Assembly (NCBI GenBank): GCA_038025085.1
Contig: CM076141.1
Span: 16,990,001-17,054,000, forward strand
Direction: 5' to 3'
From: Tetragonia tetragonoides
Lineage: Eukaryota > Streptophyta > Magnoliopsida > Caryophyllales > Aizoaceae
Length of the DNA stretch: 64,000 nucleotides
Below the pieces are notes generated by a model that was given only the letters and a program-made list of their open reading frames with translations, was not told the DNA's origin and did not search any database. A program made the position numbers and the translations under genes. The first letter of the stretch is position 1; every line of letters starts with the position of its first letter. Below, piece after piece: positions 21,541 through 32,717 of this stretch.

Positions 21541-21924
21541 TGTTATGACCTAAAATATCCAGTCAGGCCCAATGGATCATTCTCCACTTTCGTGGACACT
21601 GATGGGCCTTCTGTAAACTACTAATCCAAGAGGCAGCCCTGTGGATACACGCGTCAAGCAGGGACTAGCCCAATTAGCTCCTCCTATCTACGGATGCCAC
21701 GTGTCGCATGGAGATTGTCCTAGGACCCGTGAAATCCGCACCTATAAATACAGTCATTTCAGGTATGTAGGGAGGACTCTTTTTCCCGATCAATCAATTT
21801 TTTTATTACCTAATAGAGAGAAAACTGACTTAAGCATCTCGAGCTAGTGACGTATTCTGCTTTTTGCAGGTATCATATAGCTCAACTTCCAGTACTCCCA
21901 GTGTTCGAGGAAAGCCCCACAATA
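21541..21924 (+). repeat. 3' LTR of the Tat element
   Basis: Same start, G-box-like CCACGTGTC (21697-21705) and TATAAATA (21743-21750) as the 5' LTR, but 25 bp shorter around 21838. The right boundary is inferred from the 5' LTR end and the near-match target duplication AAAGC at 21925-21929. Confidence 0.82.
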
Positions 21925-21929
21925 AAAGC

Positions 21930-22436
21930 GGACCATGTAATAATTTATCTTTATATAAGGAAGAAAGTAATAACGTTAGTCATGTTAGATTTATTGACTT
22001 TATACTACATGTATATGGACTATTATGTTATACGGATTAATTGTATGTTATATGCTATCTTACGGTTTGGCCCAGTATTAGTGGTCCTATGGATATTAAT
22101 ATTAAGTGGACTAATATATCGTCTTATAAGGTATAGGGCCCAATTGTGTAGAGACTCACTGGCTTGACCCTAATTGATGATGGGCTAATTAGGGATAAGA
22201 AACTCTATGTATATAAGGGTTATGATCCCCAGTTGAACACACGTTACATCTATTTGACATCCCATCGTTAGAGAGAGAAACCCTAGTGTGTGTATCAACT
22301 GGAAGACACTCTAACCCTAGGCGATCTTCAAGTCGGATCAAAGACTTGCACTTATGAATTCAGGTACGCTTCCGTTATATTCTAGTCTAAATAATTCGAT
22401 ATAGAGGTTACAGTTTTAATCGGATTTATTCCAACA
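21930..22436 (+). mobile_element. Probable copia solo-LTR fragment
   Basis: This non-coding AT-rich stretch contains TATATAAGGG (near 22210) as a likely TATA box, an R/U5-like region and ends ATTCCAACA, a typical copia LTR end. Immediately after it the sequence matches the region starting at 5650. The expected TG start is not visible because the Tat 3' LTR lies directly to the left. No internal domain or partner LTR is present. Confidence 0.5.
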
Positions 22437-23156
22437 AGTCACTGTCAATGTGAATGCTCAATGCTGAATAATCTCTCATAGTCCAAACTGTCTGGAGCTG
22501 AATGTTGTACTTGTACTTCCACTTTCATGTTCGTTCATTTCTAAACAATTATTGATCAATGTGGGATGCTAGACTTTTCTTGTATGTTTGTGGGGCAATG
22601 GCCAATGGGATGCTATACTTGACCCTGTGTTTATCTTTGTTGAAGTAATTGAATTATCATACTATTCAAGAACGTGTTTTGCCTAGTGGTTTACAACTTA
22701 CAAGCAAAGGGGGAATGGTTGTCCTTGCCACAACAAAACAAATCGAAAAAAGGAAAACCAAAAAGGAAAAGGGATTTGATATTTTTTTTTCTTTTTTTTA
22801 GGGATTTGGTTTGTTGAATCATGAGAAAAAATGGGCTTTGGTATGTGTAATTTGTTTTTCATTTTTTTTCTTCTTATAATTCATGAGTATGTTGTTATAG
22901 GGCTTGTTTCAGAATTTGATTTGTTGAATCATGGAAACAATGCTTACTAAGAACACTTTACGTTCCTATTGTATTTAGTTTGAACATGTGGCCCAAACTA
23001 AACTACGTATTATTAGAACTATAAAAAACTAATTCACCAACCTAGCTATAACATCAAACAAATCATAAGGCCTTCATAGTTAGATTATTCTAACATAAAA
23101 GAAGAGTTAAATTACATCATAAGCAAAACATAGCATACAGGGAAATGCAAAGATAA
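22437..23156. other. Intergenic, second copy of the 5650-5820 block; 3' flank of a GST pseudogene
   Basis: Bases 22437-22690 match 5650-5820 (GAATGCTCAA, TTGACCCTGTG, CTATTCAAGAA, GTGTTTTGCC). The rest is AT-rich, with poly-T runs and no ORF or RNA gene. It is the 3' flank of the phi GST pseudogene at 23157. Confidence 0.55.
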
Positions 23157-24221
23157 CTAAACTTGGTTCTGCAGGGCAAGGGTCTTCACCCATGAAGACC
23201 TAGCCAAGATATCCTTACACCAAGCACTAACATGGGGACGCTTGTCGAAGAGCTTCTTCGCTTGGCTGCTCATTACATAATGCAGGGTAGGCAAGTGATG
23301 AAGATCAGCCAGGGAGAATGTCTCTCGAGCCAAGTACTTAGACTGGGACAATCGAGCCTCGTACACATCTAGGACCTTAGCCAACTTATGCTCGTTCTCT
23401 TCGACTACAGCCATATCGGTTTCCATTCCGAACCTCTTCTTGTAGACAAGTTCCCATACAAGCTTGCTCGCGACCGGCTCAAACTGTAGAGCCTCAACCT
23501 CAACCCAACTAGCTAGAGTTTACATTTCCTTTTTGTCCTTGAAGAGCAAATGTGTGCCATTGCCTTCATATATAGTTGTATGCCACATACTTTGTAATTG
23601 CTCTTGATTCTGTTTTTGGGCTAAATTTGTTAGGAATATCATAGCAATTAGATAATTGAATCAAGATTATTGATGTGGCTAGTTAAATAGATTAGGAAAT
23701 GGAGTTTGGATTTAGGAGAGGATTAGGGGAAAGTAAACTTACCGAAAAGCTTGATATCTCCATCTTCAAAAGCTGGTACTTGACCAAATGGCTACAAATT
23801 AGGAGTACAACAATTTAAATGACAGACAAAATAAGTAAAGCTTACATAAAAACAGAGTAAATCATCATAACTAGGAACGATATTGTGAGTACATAAGTAG
23901 AAGTAATAAGGAATATAGCATTACTACTTCATCAGTCTGCTACAACCATTCGTTTAAACTTTTGGTTGATTTGACTCCAACACAATAAGAGTAAACGCGT
24001 ATATTGGAAATATGTGGTGATGAGTACATAAAAGCACCTACAATGTAGGCCTTATATCTTGTCACAAGAAGTAATGCACTTACACTAACATACATAAGCG
24101 TTTAACTATATATATAACCAATTCTTTCGGAAATAGTCTCTCTTCTAGGCGACTAGTTAGGGGTAAGACTGCGTAGATCTGGACCTTCCCAGACCTCGCC
24201 CTAGGCGGGATACTTACTGGG

Positions 24222-24267
<46 letters not shown>

Positions 24268-24559
24268 ATAACCAATATAGATTAGTTGATCAAGAAAATG
24301 TTTTGATTAACAAAGATTAGGCAGATGAGCAGGAGAATGCTAAGCATTAATATTAACAGTATGTGCAGTTAATTACTAGGAGTGCTATATAGGATAAGTT
24401 GAAAGCACATACGTTAAGAGAGAGATAAGGTTGCGGTTTGTGAGCGTTTGCTGGCATGTCGACAGTAACAAACTCAAAATCAAGCTCCTTCTCATGAAGG
24501 GTAACCACACAACGGAGTGTCGCGGTCGAGAAAGGGCTTCCATGAAGCTTGATTCCCAT
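23157..24559 (-). pseudogene. GSTF: Phi-class glutathione S-transferase pseudogene
   Basis: Exon 1 is 24413-24559 (MGIKLHGSPFSTAT, Ser-11 present). Exon 2 is 23743-23791 (PFGQVPAFEDGDIKLF). Exon 3 is 23157-23609. The splice sites are canonical and the exon sizes (147 and 49 bp) equal those of the intact genes here. Exon 3 begins ESRAITKY but then carries a 4-bp TATA duplication near 23579, giving an early stop. The ATG codon of the Lys-Glu-Met segment is followed by TAA near 23528. From SWVEVEALQFEP on, the frame is again open to LQNQV. A TATA box (TATAAATG) lies at 24698-24705. It sits next to the Tat insertion, but its damage is independent of that. Confidence 0.88.
24123..24266 (+). mobile_element. 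SINE 3' part with TTG tail, in intron 1 of the GST pseudogene
   Basis: The segment ends in about 15 copies of TTG, preceded by GGGGTAAGACTGCGTAG and CCCAGACC. This resembles the 3' region of TS-type plant SINEs. It is flanked by a perfect 10-bp duplication TATAACCAAT (24113-24122 and 24267-24276). The tRNA-like 5' part is not recognisable, so the copy is probably 5'-truncated. Confidence 0.75.
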
Positions 24560-25719
24560 GGCTATCACTTCTGAGTTTGATTCACTACCTAGATCAGATT
24601 GAATTATGGAGTTGTGTGCTATTGGAAAGGAGAGAGCCAAATTAGGCAAGATGAAAGTGACCGGTGGTTTAGCAAGGTTAGCTCATTATTTGGGATGCAT
24701 TTATAGGGCCATGCCAAAGTTGTGCCCCTCTCAAAACAAAAACAAAAAGCAATGTTATTGTCGGGTTACAAAATACTATTACCACATTACTTATGCCATA
24801 TATGGAACATAAAAGAGTTTACACTTTTAGTATTAGACCTGATAATTGTGTGGTGTTTATTGACTTGACTATATCAACGGAAAAAATTGAGATGATATGA
24901 TAATAAACAATTACTCCATTCTAGTGATTGCACTTTCGCTTTTTTGTTTGCCTTTTGTTTTTGTTCTTGTGTCTTGTAAAGGTGCTTGATTTGCGCACTT
25001 ATTTTGGTCACGTTTCATAAACGATAGATGATAAATAGGAGTACCTAATGTGCGGATTGATAGGAAATTTCTTTTTCACTTGAGGTCTAGGGAAGAGGTG
25101 TGACAATATCATACATGTTGGGTCCTTGGGGCCAAGAGAATCTCAACCACGTGAATCTGGACAAGTAAATAGTATTCTATTTATTTCCCTTTAAACTTCA
25201 TACTTCCTTTTTTTTACGGTTTTCAATGTGCTACTTTAATCATTAATATCTATAAAAATATACAAGTAAAATATATAAATATTTGATATTTTGAAAATAC
25301 ATTTCAAAATGATTTTAATGCATATACTTTCAAATTATAACTCATAGAGATGCTTTATATATTTACGGTCAAAGTTTATAAAGTTTGACTTCAAAAAAGC
25401 AAATAAAAAGTTTAAAGAAAAACTGAGGAAGTAATAAACTGGGAAATGGAGTACTCCAAAAAAAATATATGTTGAGGTATGATTTAGAGCTTTATTTTAC
25501 AATGGAAAAGACAAATGTTCTTAAAAATAAACTTCAGGTCATTTCAAAATTCAAATAAGGTGTTTATCATCTCAACTTCCACCTCAATCTCTACCATCTC
25601 CGTTTATGAAAAAGGTACATTCATAGTATACTAGAACTATGATAGAAGTTATCCATCAACACAAACAAAGAACTACAAGTACATTACATCAACAACAACA
25701 ATGGGGAATTTACAAACGC
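24560..25719. other. Intergenic between two phi GST loci
   Basis: The first 150 bp are the upstream region of the GST pseudogene. Bases 25195-25437 look like a Stowaway-type MITE relic (CCCTTTAAACTTC at one end, GTTTAAAGAAAAACTGAGG at the other), similar to 40432-40676. The rest is AT-rich and featureless. Confidence 0.45.
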
Positions 25720-28081
25720 TTAAGCTTGCTTCTGCAAGGCTAGGGCCTTCTGCCAGGAGGCTCTAGCCAGGATGTCCTTGGACCAAGCACTAACATGGGG
25801 ACGTTCGTCGAAGAGCTTCTTCACTTGGGTGCTCATCAAATAATGCAAGGTAGGCAAGTGATGAAGATCAGCTAGGGAGAAGTTTTCACCAGCCAAGTAC
25901 TTGGACTTGGACAATCGAGCCTCGTACACATCTAGGACTTTAGCCAACTTAGCTTCATTCTCTTCGACTATAGCCATGTCAGTCTCCATGCCGAGCATCT
26001 TCTTAATGACAAGCTCCCATGCGAGCTTGCTAGTCAATGGTTCAAATTGGCGAGCCTCGACCTCAGCCCATACATCAATAGTGGCCATTTCCTTTATGTC
26101 TTTGGAGATAAGTGGAGTGCCATTGCTTTCATAGGCGTATGATATGTATCTTGTGATTGCCCTCGATTCTGTATAAGCACCCGAAATTTGCTAATTAGTT
26201 ATGACTTATTTTGATAGGGTTTTATTTTTCCCCTTCTTACACTGGCTATTTGCTCTGTTTTGCAAAAGAGTTTTTTAAGCCAAAAAGTAGCTGTTTCGGT
26301 GTACTTAAAAGTTTGATTGGGTCAAAAAGCTAATTTTAATGTTTGGTAAATAACTATTTCTATTAGCCTATTGAATCCAGAAAACTAAGTTTGAAAAGGC
26401 TCAAAAGAGGAGCTTTTTCAAATTTGTTTGTAAATTTGAAAACAAATGACTATGGAGTCCAATACTTGTGTACAATTATAAACACTACATTGATAACAGT
26501 AAATTAGCGCATATCCTTTGTTGTCATTTTACACATTTAAACAACTAACAGCTAAATTACGCGGCCAAACATTTCTGTCAAGACATGTAATAAAACAGTT
26601 GGTCAAAACCGCTAATAAAAACAACTAACAACTAATGCAATTATCGGCTAAGGCTATGTGTTCTTTTCCAATTATTGGACTTAATCAGTGAAAATCAGTG
26701 ATAGGACTTTACCTAATCAGTGCGAATCAGTGACAGGACACTACTGAATCACTTGAAATTTGTGGCGGGGCCTTACCCAATCAGCGAATATCACTAGTAG
26801 GATCTTACCCAATCACTGGAGATTAGTGAAAAAGAACACATCCCTACCCATAGAATCAGATGGCAGGACCTTACTGAATCAGCAGCAGAACCTTACCAAA
26901 TTAGTCGAAATCAGTGGCAGGACCTTACCCAATCAGTGAAAATCAATAGAATGACATTACCCAATCAATGGAAATCAGTGGCATGACATTTCTCGACCAA
27001 TCAGTGAGAATTAGTGAAAAAGAACACAGCTAACAGCTAACAACTAATTAATGGCCAAACAGAGCCATTATCTTTTAAGATATTGATTAGCCACTGCATA
27101 ATGATTCGAAGCCTATATCTTGATTGCCAGTCACTATAATATAAATCTAATCATTACAATATAATCATCTTAACCATTAATACTGGTCGGGTTATTCTGA
27201 ACCGGTAATAAACTTAGTTTAGACAGAAATACATCAAGCTATATGCACATATTATTCATAACTAAATAACCCATTATTTTCTACTAATAGTTGTAATAAC
27301 ATACTATTAGATTCATCTAACTACAATATTAGGTAGACCCAAATATAACTCATACTTTAATAGATAACCCTAATAATAGTAATAATTGACAACCACAGTC
27401 CACACAGAAGAACTTTTCAACATGATTACAGGTTAGGTAGAGGATTCTGGTATTAGGTAATTAAGGATTGATCAACTTACCGAAAAGGTTGACATCTCCA
27501 TCTTCGAGAGCTGGAGCTTGACCAAATGGCTAAAATACAAATATGATAGAGAAATTAATTAATAAAGCTATATAATATATGGAGGATAGTATAATCATGC
27601 AATGGGAGGATTTAATTTAATTTATTTTATTTTGAAATTGCAAAGAAGCCAAAATGAGGATAATGAAATTAGATCTCAGATGAATCATTGCTGGAGATGA
27701 GTGGGGATATCACACTACTGAGCAATCCACCAAAAGCTCAATTATCAGAGTATTGTGAATTGTCGATCAAAATGATTCTTTTTTTCTGTAATCATATCTT
27801 GATGCAAAATTTATCATAAGATTAAATCAAAGTCCAAATAATATGATACCATCAACAACCAATATCCATGGAATATCAAAGTAATTTGAGGTTATTTATC
27901 TAAGTATATTATAAGATAAGTTGAAAGCACATACATTAAGAGAGATGTAAGGTTGCTGTTTATGAGCGCCAGCTTGCATGTCGAGGGGAACAAATTCATA
28001 ATCAAGGTCCTTTTCATGAAGGACAACCAAAGCACGGAGGGTGTTGGTGGAGAAAACGTTTCCATGAATCTTGATTCCCAT
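25720..28081 (-). CDS. GSTF: Phi-class glutathione S-transferase, intact
   Basis: The three exons are 27935-28081 (147 bp), 27481-27529 (49 bp) and 25720-26168 (449 bp), all with GT-AG borders, coding 214 residues, the usual phi length. The thioredoxin-like N-domain begins MGIKIHGNVFSTNT with the catalytic Ser at position 11. Exon 2 gives PFGQAPALEDGDVNLF and exon 3 opens with ESRAI, the glutathione gamma-Glu contact. The all-helical C-domain includes SLADLHHLP. The product would conjugate or carry electrophiles and xenobiotics with glutathione in the cytosol. A TATA box (TATAAATG) lies at 28153-28160, about 75 bp before the ATG. Intron 2 (26169-27480) contains nested MITEs. No damage is seen. 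Confidence 0.92.
26242..27067. mobile_element. Nested MITEs in intron 2 of the phi GST gene
   Basis: The outer element runs from GGCTATTTGCTCTG (26242) to GGCCAAACAGAGCC (27067). The inner one has ends GCTATGTGTTCTTTTCC (26653) and GAAAAAGAACACAGC (27030). The inner element is largely built of about ten imperfect 33-bp units with AATCAGTG and GGCAGGACCTTACCC. One unit near 26824-26850 repeats the terminal GTGAAAAAGAACACA. Target duplications are not clear, so family and exact borders are provisional. Confidence 0.5.
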
Positions 28082-28234
28082 GGCTATTAGCTCAGAGATT
28101 GATGAGTTGATGATTGAGGTTTTATGAATTAGAAAGAGAAGAGGGATACATACATTTATAGGGGGATATAACTTTTTGTTGGATTAATGATCTTGACATG
28201 TTCAAGTCTTGAATAATCCTTTTCATGGTTTTTT

Positions 28235-28266
<32 letters not shown>

Positions 28267-29111
28267 GTTGGATTTGACTTATCCACCTATGTAATGACGT
28301 TCCACAATGCAAAGTTCCATACAAGTCTAGAATAATGGTGATTGGTGGGGACTGGGAAGTAGGAGTGTCTAAAAAATCCGTAACCGAAAATCAAACCGTT
28401 AGTTTAGCTAATCGAATCTATTTTTTTTGTTTAAAGAACTGAGCCGAATATGTTTTTCTCGCTTCAGTTTCGTTTCACGATTTTGGGTAATTTAATTAAC
28501 TGAAAAATCGAAAAAAATATATTTAAGCTTTTTTTAATTAATATTTTATTATATTTTTATCTAATATTTAAATACAAAGTTGGTATATAATGTTAAATAA
28601 CTAGAGGATTCATTCTCACTATATCTCTTTTATTATTTTCACAATGTTTTATCGAATCTAAATCGTAAATTTAGCTTCTATTTATTTTTTAAAATATGTC
28701 CAAAAAGTACGATTTTTGATTAATCGTATAACCAAATCGAAAAAATAATTGACCGAAAGTCGGTTAATCGGTTTTTTTGGTTATGGTTACGGTTTATAAA
28801 ATTGGAGAACTAAAATATCGATTAACCGATTTGAGTTAACATTTCAATTCAAATAACCTACCATGAACACCCCTAGTAGCCTGGGAGACAAGGACGGTGC
28901 AACAATCCGTCACAATTAATTCATAGGAGATTTTATCGAGTTCATGTGGAGTACATTTTTTTGGAAAATTGGGATTTGAAGTCGTGGCTTATTCATTCCC
29001 ACCTTTCATCTTTTTGATGAGAATTTTATTTTCCTGCCCACTAAATAGATTACCCATATTATTATGGGTGAGGTATTGATTGGCTACTTTTAATTTTGGA
29101 AAATATTTGGT
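28082..29111. other. Upstream region of the phi GST gene with a G22 run and a MITE-like repeat
   Basis: The GST promoter TATA is at 28153-28160. An uninterrupted run of 22 G at 28246-28267 follows a T tract. Bases 28361-28880 are bounded by AGGAGTGTCT and GAACACCCCT (inverted) and full of AACCGAAAATC-like words, fitting a MITE. No coding potential is seen. Confidence 0.5.
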
Positions 29112-30100
29112 CAGGTCCGTTTCTAAGGTTTTAGAGATCGTAGAGCGAAATAAAAATAAGGGGCCCTAAATAATGAATAATCAATTTTATTGCACAAAAA
29201 ATGTGAGAAATGGAAAAACAATGACAGTTGGTGATGTTCAACCCAACTCGCAATCTAAAAGAAATTTTTTAAAAAGTTAAGGTAGTACATGTCAAAAATA
29301 GCCCTATATCCTTCAAAAAGAGAGGCTTCCTTGAATTTCAAAGAGAATGAAATAAAAATATTTGAAGTAAAAGCCAAAAAAAAGGTAATGACTTATGTTC
29401 GCCCCAATTTGTAATTAAAAAAAATTAATTATGAACACATACGGTTAACCAATAAAATGTTGTCAAGTCCAATATATTACTTTGATTGTAAATAATTACA
29501 ATGTACGAATAAATTTTTAAAAGATGATCTAAAAAGCACTATTAATGAAACAAACTAGATATTTCAACATTTATATTTTTTCCAAATTAAAGGATAGTTA
29601 TAAACTTTGAAATAAAAAGAGCAAGTGACAATACTTTAGTCGGATACATCCCAAAGTTGCAAACTTGGTAAGTGCTTGACCTGCTTGCATCCTATGTAGA
29701 GAAACTAGAATTAGGAATGACTCTTTTTTTTTTTAGAGAAGTATTAAATTGAGGCCCAATAGATTTGGAACTCGAGTCAAGGGCATGTGCAAGTACATGC
29801 ATTCGTTTGCAAAAATTAGGCAAAAACAAGCTAGAATTAATTAGGGGTGGGAAAAAAAAAATTACAACAAGCAAAATGAAACCCACAAGACTCGAACCCA
29901 GGTAAAAGAAAACTAATTCCTATCTGTGCCACACAAACCACAAACCAAGGAACCAACATTACACTCATGTTGTTTAAGTGCAGCTTATATAATATATACG
30001 TTATTTATGTGAGTTTTTTTTTTTTTTTTTTCCTTTGGGCCCCTTCTAAGGTTGGGCCTTAGGCAATCGCCCCTAGGGCCTACCCTTAGAAACAGCCCTG
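29112..30100. mobile_element. Non-autonomous hAT-type DNA transposon, 989 bp
   Basis: Terminal inverted repeats are CAGGTCCGTTTCTAAGG at the left and, read on the other strand, CAGGGCTGTTTCTAAGG at the right. They are flanked by 8-bp near-identical target copies TATTTGGT (29104-29111) and TGTTTGGT (30101-30108). An 8-bp duplication and CAGGG ends are hAT traits. There is no transposase ORF. Bases 29720-29960 contain a poly-T and a GACTCGAACCCAGG word and could be a SINE nested on the minus strand. Confidence 0.75.
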
Positions 30101-30144
30101 TGTTTGGTTGACTCAGTGGGTGGGCAACCCATATTCACTTTGTA

Positions 30145-30399
30145 CTCCCTCCGTCCCGTCATTACGTTGTCAATTGCTTTTTGGAGGTCAAATTTTATAA
30201 ACTTTGACCGTTAATTTATGAAAAAATATAAAGATTTACAATGTAAAAAAAATAAATTTAGATTCATTTTTAATAGTACTTTTGAAAAATCATATTTTTA
30301 TAATTTTTATATTCATAGATTTATAGTTATTTATAGTCAATGTTGTGCATTGGAAACCGCGATAAAATAATTGACAACGTAATCATGGGACGGAGGGAG
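30145..30399. mobile_element. Stowaway MITE
   Basis: The 255-bp palindromic element has inverted ends CTCCCTCCGTCCC and TA target copies at 30143-30144 and 30400-30401. It also has complementary subterminal ATTGACAACGTAAT-type sequences and no ORF. It is a non-autonomous Tc1/mariner-type element. Confidence 0.92.
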
Positions 30400-30401
30400 T
30401 A

Positions 30402-31255
30402 TCTATCTTTCTCTTACTTTAAGTGTCATTTTTTGGGAATAGAGGAGAGAGAAACTGAAAATAGAAGAGAGGGATAGACGCATAGGGGAATGGGTTGCCA
30501 ACCCACTGAGCTAATGTATCATTCTCCTTTAATTTTTTGTTTCTTAAAACTCATTGGACTCCTAAGGGGTTCAACTCTGAATTCAAAACACACCTTGGAA
30601 AACAAACATTTTTTTTTTCAAACTATGACACCTTTTGAGAAAATGACCGTTATATTCCTATACTTGATTAACTTTTTTGAAGAATTTTTTTTTGACTGGG
30701 GTTGAAATGTTAATTTTTTCCAATTTTTTGCCCGGATGATTAGAGTTGGTGGTTTAAAAGTTGACAGTACTCAAAAAATGGGATTTTTATGACTTCATTT
30801 TCGATATTTTTTCAAAAAAAATAAAAATTGTACTCCTACGTGTTTTCTGTGAAACAATAGGCCCAGGGGCGCACCAATTTGATTCGTGGCCATGATCAAA
30901 CTCTCGTAATGACTTTTTGCATTCTTTAAGACCCTTTTAGTGCATCGAATCACATAATCTAATGTCTACTACGGTAATGGTAGTGTATGGTACTTAATAA
31001 TGTAAGGTCCTAAATCTATGACAATAGTTGGTTTTTTCTTTATTTCATTATGAGTGGATTACAAATGAGTTATTGAGTTGATGTCACTATCATTTACACA
31101 TTCTCATTACCTACTCAGGCAACAAAACGAAAAATATGTCCGCCCTGTTCTACTAAAGGAAGAAAATTGCTAAGTAAATTGTATATTAAACAAAAAAATA
31201 ATCTAGAAGTTGCATGATAGTGACCTGTTTATGGGCATCAAAGTTAGAGACACTC
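30402..31255. other. Intergenic, no gene seen
   Basis: AT-rich sequence with T runs. No ORF with a recognisable product, no RNA gene and no clear repeat borders. Confidence 0.5.
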
Positions 31256-31542
31256 ATCAACAAGATGGTGGTGTAATAGTTTCAAACTTATTTCTAAGAG
31301 GTTTGGTAAGGTAAAGTTACAGGTTCGAATCCTCATTCTCTCATGTCTTGTGTTTGTTGGCTTCCATGAACTATAATAGCCCATCGTCAGTGCTATATTG
31401 ACGGGCCAAGTATTTGCACTGGTTGTTCAGTTAATTTCATATATTTGCTGTTGAACACGAGAGTTCGAACATGACATAGCGGGGTTGCCTCGGCCAACAT
31501 TCACTTACAGCCTCTTTTGACGAGACAAAGAAAAAAAAAGGC
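31256..31542 (+). mobile_element. tRNA-derived SINE, family 1
   Basis: It has an A-box-like GATGGTGGTGTAATAG, a B-box GGTTCGAATCC (31321-31332) and an A-rich tail. It is flanked by a perfect 11-bp duplication TAGAGACACTC (31245-31255 and 31543-31553). The body matches the SINEs at 35626-35872 and 62503-62759 (TTGAACACGAGAGTTCGAAC). Confidence 0.9.
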
Positions 31543-31644
31543 TAGAGACACTCTGTTGCAGGAGTAATTTTTAGCATTCAAATTGCATTATTCAGTTTCT
31601 TTATTCATTCATCTTTGACAATCTCTTTGTACTTTGACTTGTTA

Positions 31645-31793
31645 ACAAGCTAGTTTTGATTGTTTTTTGCAGGCATAGGGTAGCTTAACTCTGATGTTGG
31701 GGTTTAGCACCTTGTGGCGTTCTTTGTAATTGCTCCATCTTGAAACTTTATTGATAGATGAATGCTTAATTATCAAAAAAAAAAAAAAAAAAA
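31645..31793 (+). mobile_element. LINE 3' fragment
   Basis: The sequence TTTTTTGCAGGCATAGGGTAG, a CTCTGATGTTGGGG segment and CTTTGTAATTG run into an A19 tail, the typical 3' UTR of plant L1-type LINEs. No coding part remains. Target copies were not found. Confidence 0.5.
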
Positions 31794-32009
31794 GCCAAGC
31801 TACATGATCAACTAAGAAGATATCCCTTCTGTTGCACCAAACACAACGCTTCAATACTCAAGAAATCTTATTATCAATCTCCAAATAGGAAAAATCACAA
31901 TCCGGGTACAAAAGATTGGCGTAGCACAAACAAAATACTCTAAACACACATCACAAATAAGCAACAATATATAGCAGAAAACTGCAACAGATTATTGATT
32001 AAGCTAAGC

Positions 32010-32717
32010 TTATTGCTTCTGCAAAGCAATGGTTTTAACCCACGAAGGCCTAGCCAAGATATCCTTAGCCCAAGCACTAACATGAGGGCGCTCGTCGAAA
32101 AGCTTCTTAGCTTGGGTGCTCAAAACATAATTCAGGGTAGGCAAGTGATGAAGATCAGCCAAGGAGAAGGTTTCACCAGCCAAGTACTTGGATTTGGACA
32201 ACCGAGCCTCGTACACATCTAGGACCTTAGCCAACTTAGGCTCGTTCTCTTCAACTACAGCCATGTCGGTCTCCATTCCGAACTTCTTCTTAATGACAAG
32301 CTCCCAATTGATCTTGCTTGCCACAGGGTCGAACTAGTTAGCCTCTACCTCTAGCCATACTGCTAGGGTTGCCATTTCTTTTGTGTCCTTGTAGATTAAT
32401 TGTGTGCCATTGGTTTCGCAGGCGTGTGCTATGTATCTTGTAATTGCCCTTGATTCTGTGTATAGACTCAATTGTTGTTAGTAATTATAAGAATTGGATC
32501 ATTGCATCATTTTTTTTTCTTGCACGAATCAGCTCATTTTATTCATCCACTCGGGGTAAAAAAATGGATAACCATCAAATATGCGCATATGGGGTAGCCT
32601 CATCATGTATATTAGTGTCGTAACAATTCAAATTAAACTAGGTGAGAATTAGGGAATAGTAGACTCACCAAATAGCTTGATATCTCCATCTTCAAGAGCT
32701 GGTACTTGACCAAATGG
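32010..32717 (-). pseudogene. GSTF: Phi-class glutathione S-transferase, exons 2-3 with nonsense codon
   Basis: Exon 2 is 32669-32717 (49 bp, PFGQVPALEDGDIKLF). Exon 3 is 32010-32455, in frame with it from ESRAITRYIAHAC to ALQKQ. A single in-frame TAG (32334-32336), where the paralogues have Gln or another residue before FDP or FEP, truncates the protein near residue 105. No exon 1 is found upstream to 37 kb, a stretch filled with MITEs, a TRIM and SINEs. It was either lost or displaced. Apart from the TAG the helical C-domain reads normally, so decay looks recent. Confidence 0.85.

Larger units (their letters stand above)
6437..21924 (+). mobile_element. Ty3/gypsy LTR retrotransposon, Tat lineage, 15.5 kb with nested insertion
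   Basis: The LTRs are 6437-6845 and 21541-21924, both beginning TGTTATGACC. A PBS-like TGGCGCCGTCTGTGGG follows the 5' LTR and a purine tract GAGGGGCAAA precedes the 3' LTR. The sense strand codes Gag, protease, RT, RNase H, a second RNase H and integrase. A second RNase H (aRNH) and extra ORFs downstream of integrase are traits of plant Tat-lineage elements. The flanks GAAGC and AAAGC would be a 5-bp target duplication with one mismatch, so the ends are slightly tentative. The LTRs differ at roughly 20-23 positions by eye over 384 bp plus one 25-bp indel, indicating an old insertion. Its base composition is visibly more GC-rich than the surroundings. Confidence 0.9.

Noticed and set aside
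26652..27030. CRISPR-like array (regular 33-bp repeats)
   Set aside because: The genome is a plant, the units are imperfect and contiguous without unique spacers, and the block has inverted MITE-type ends.
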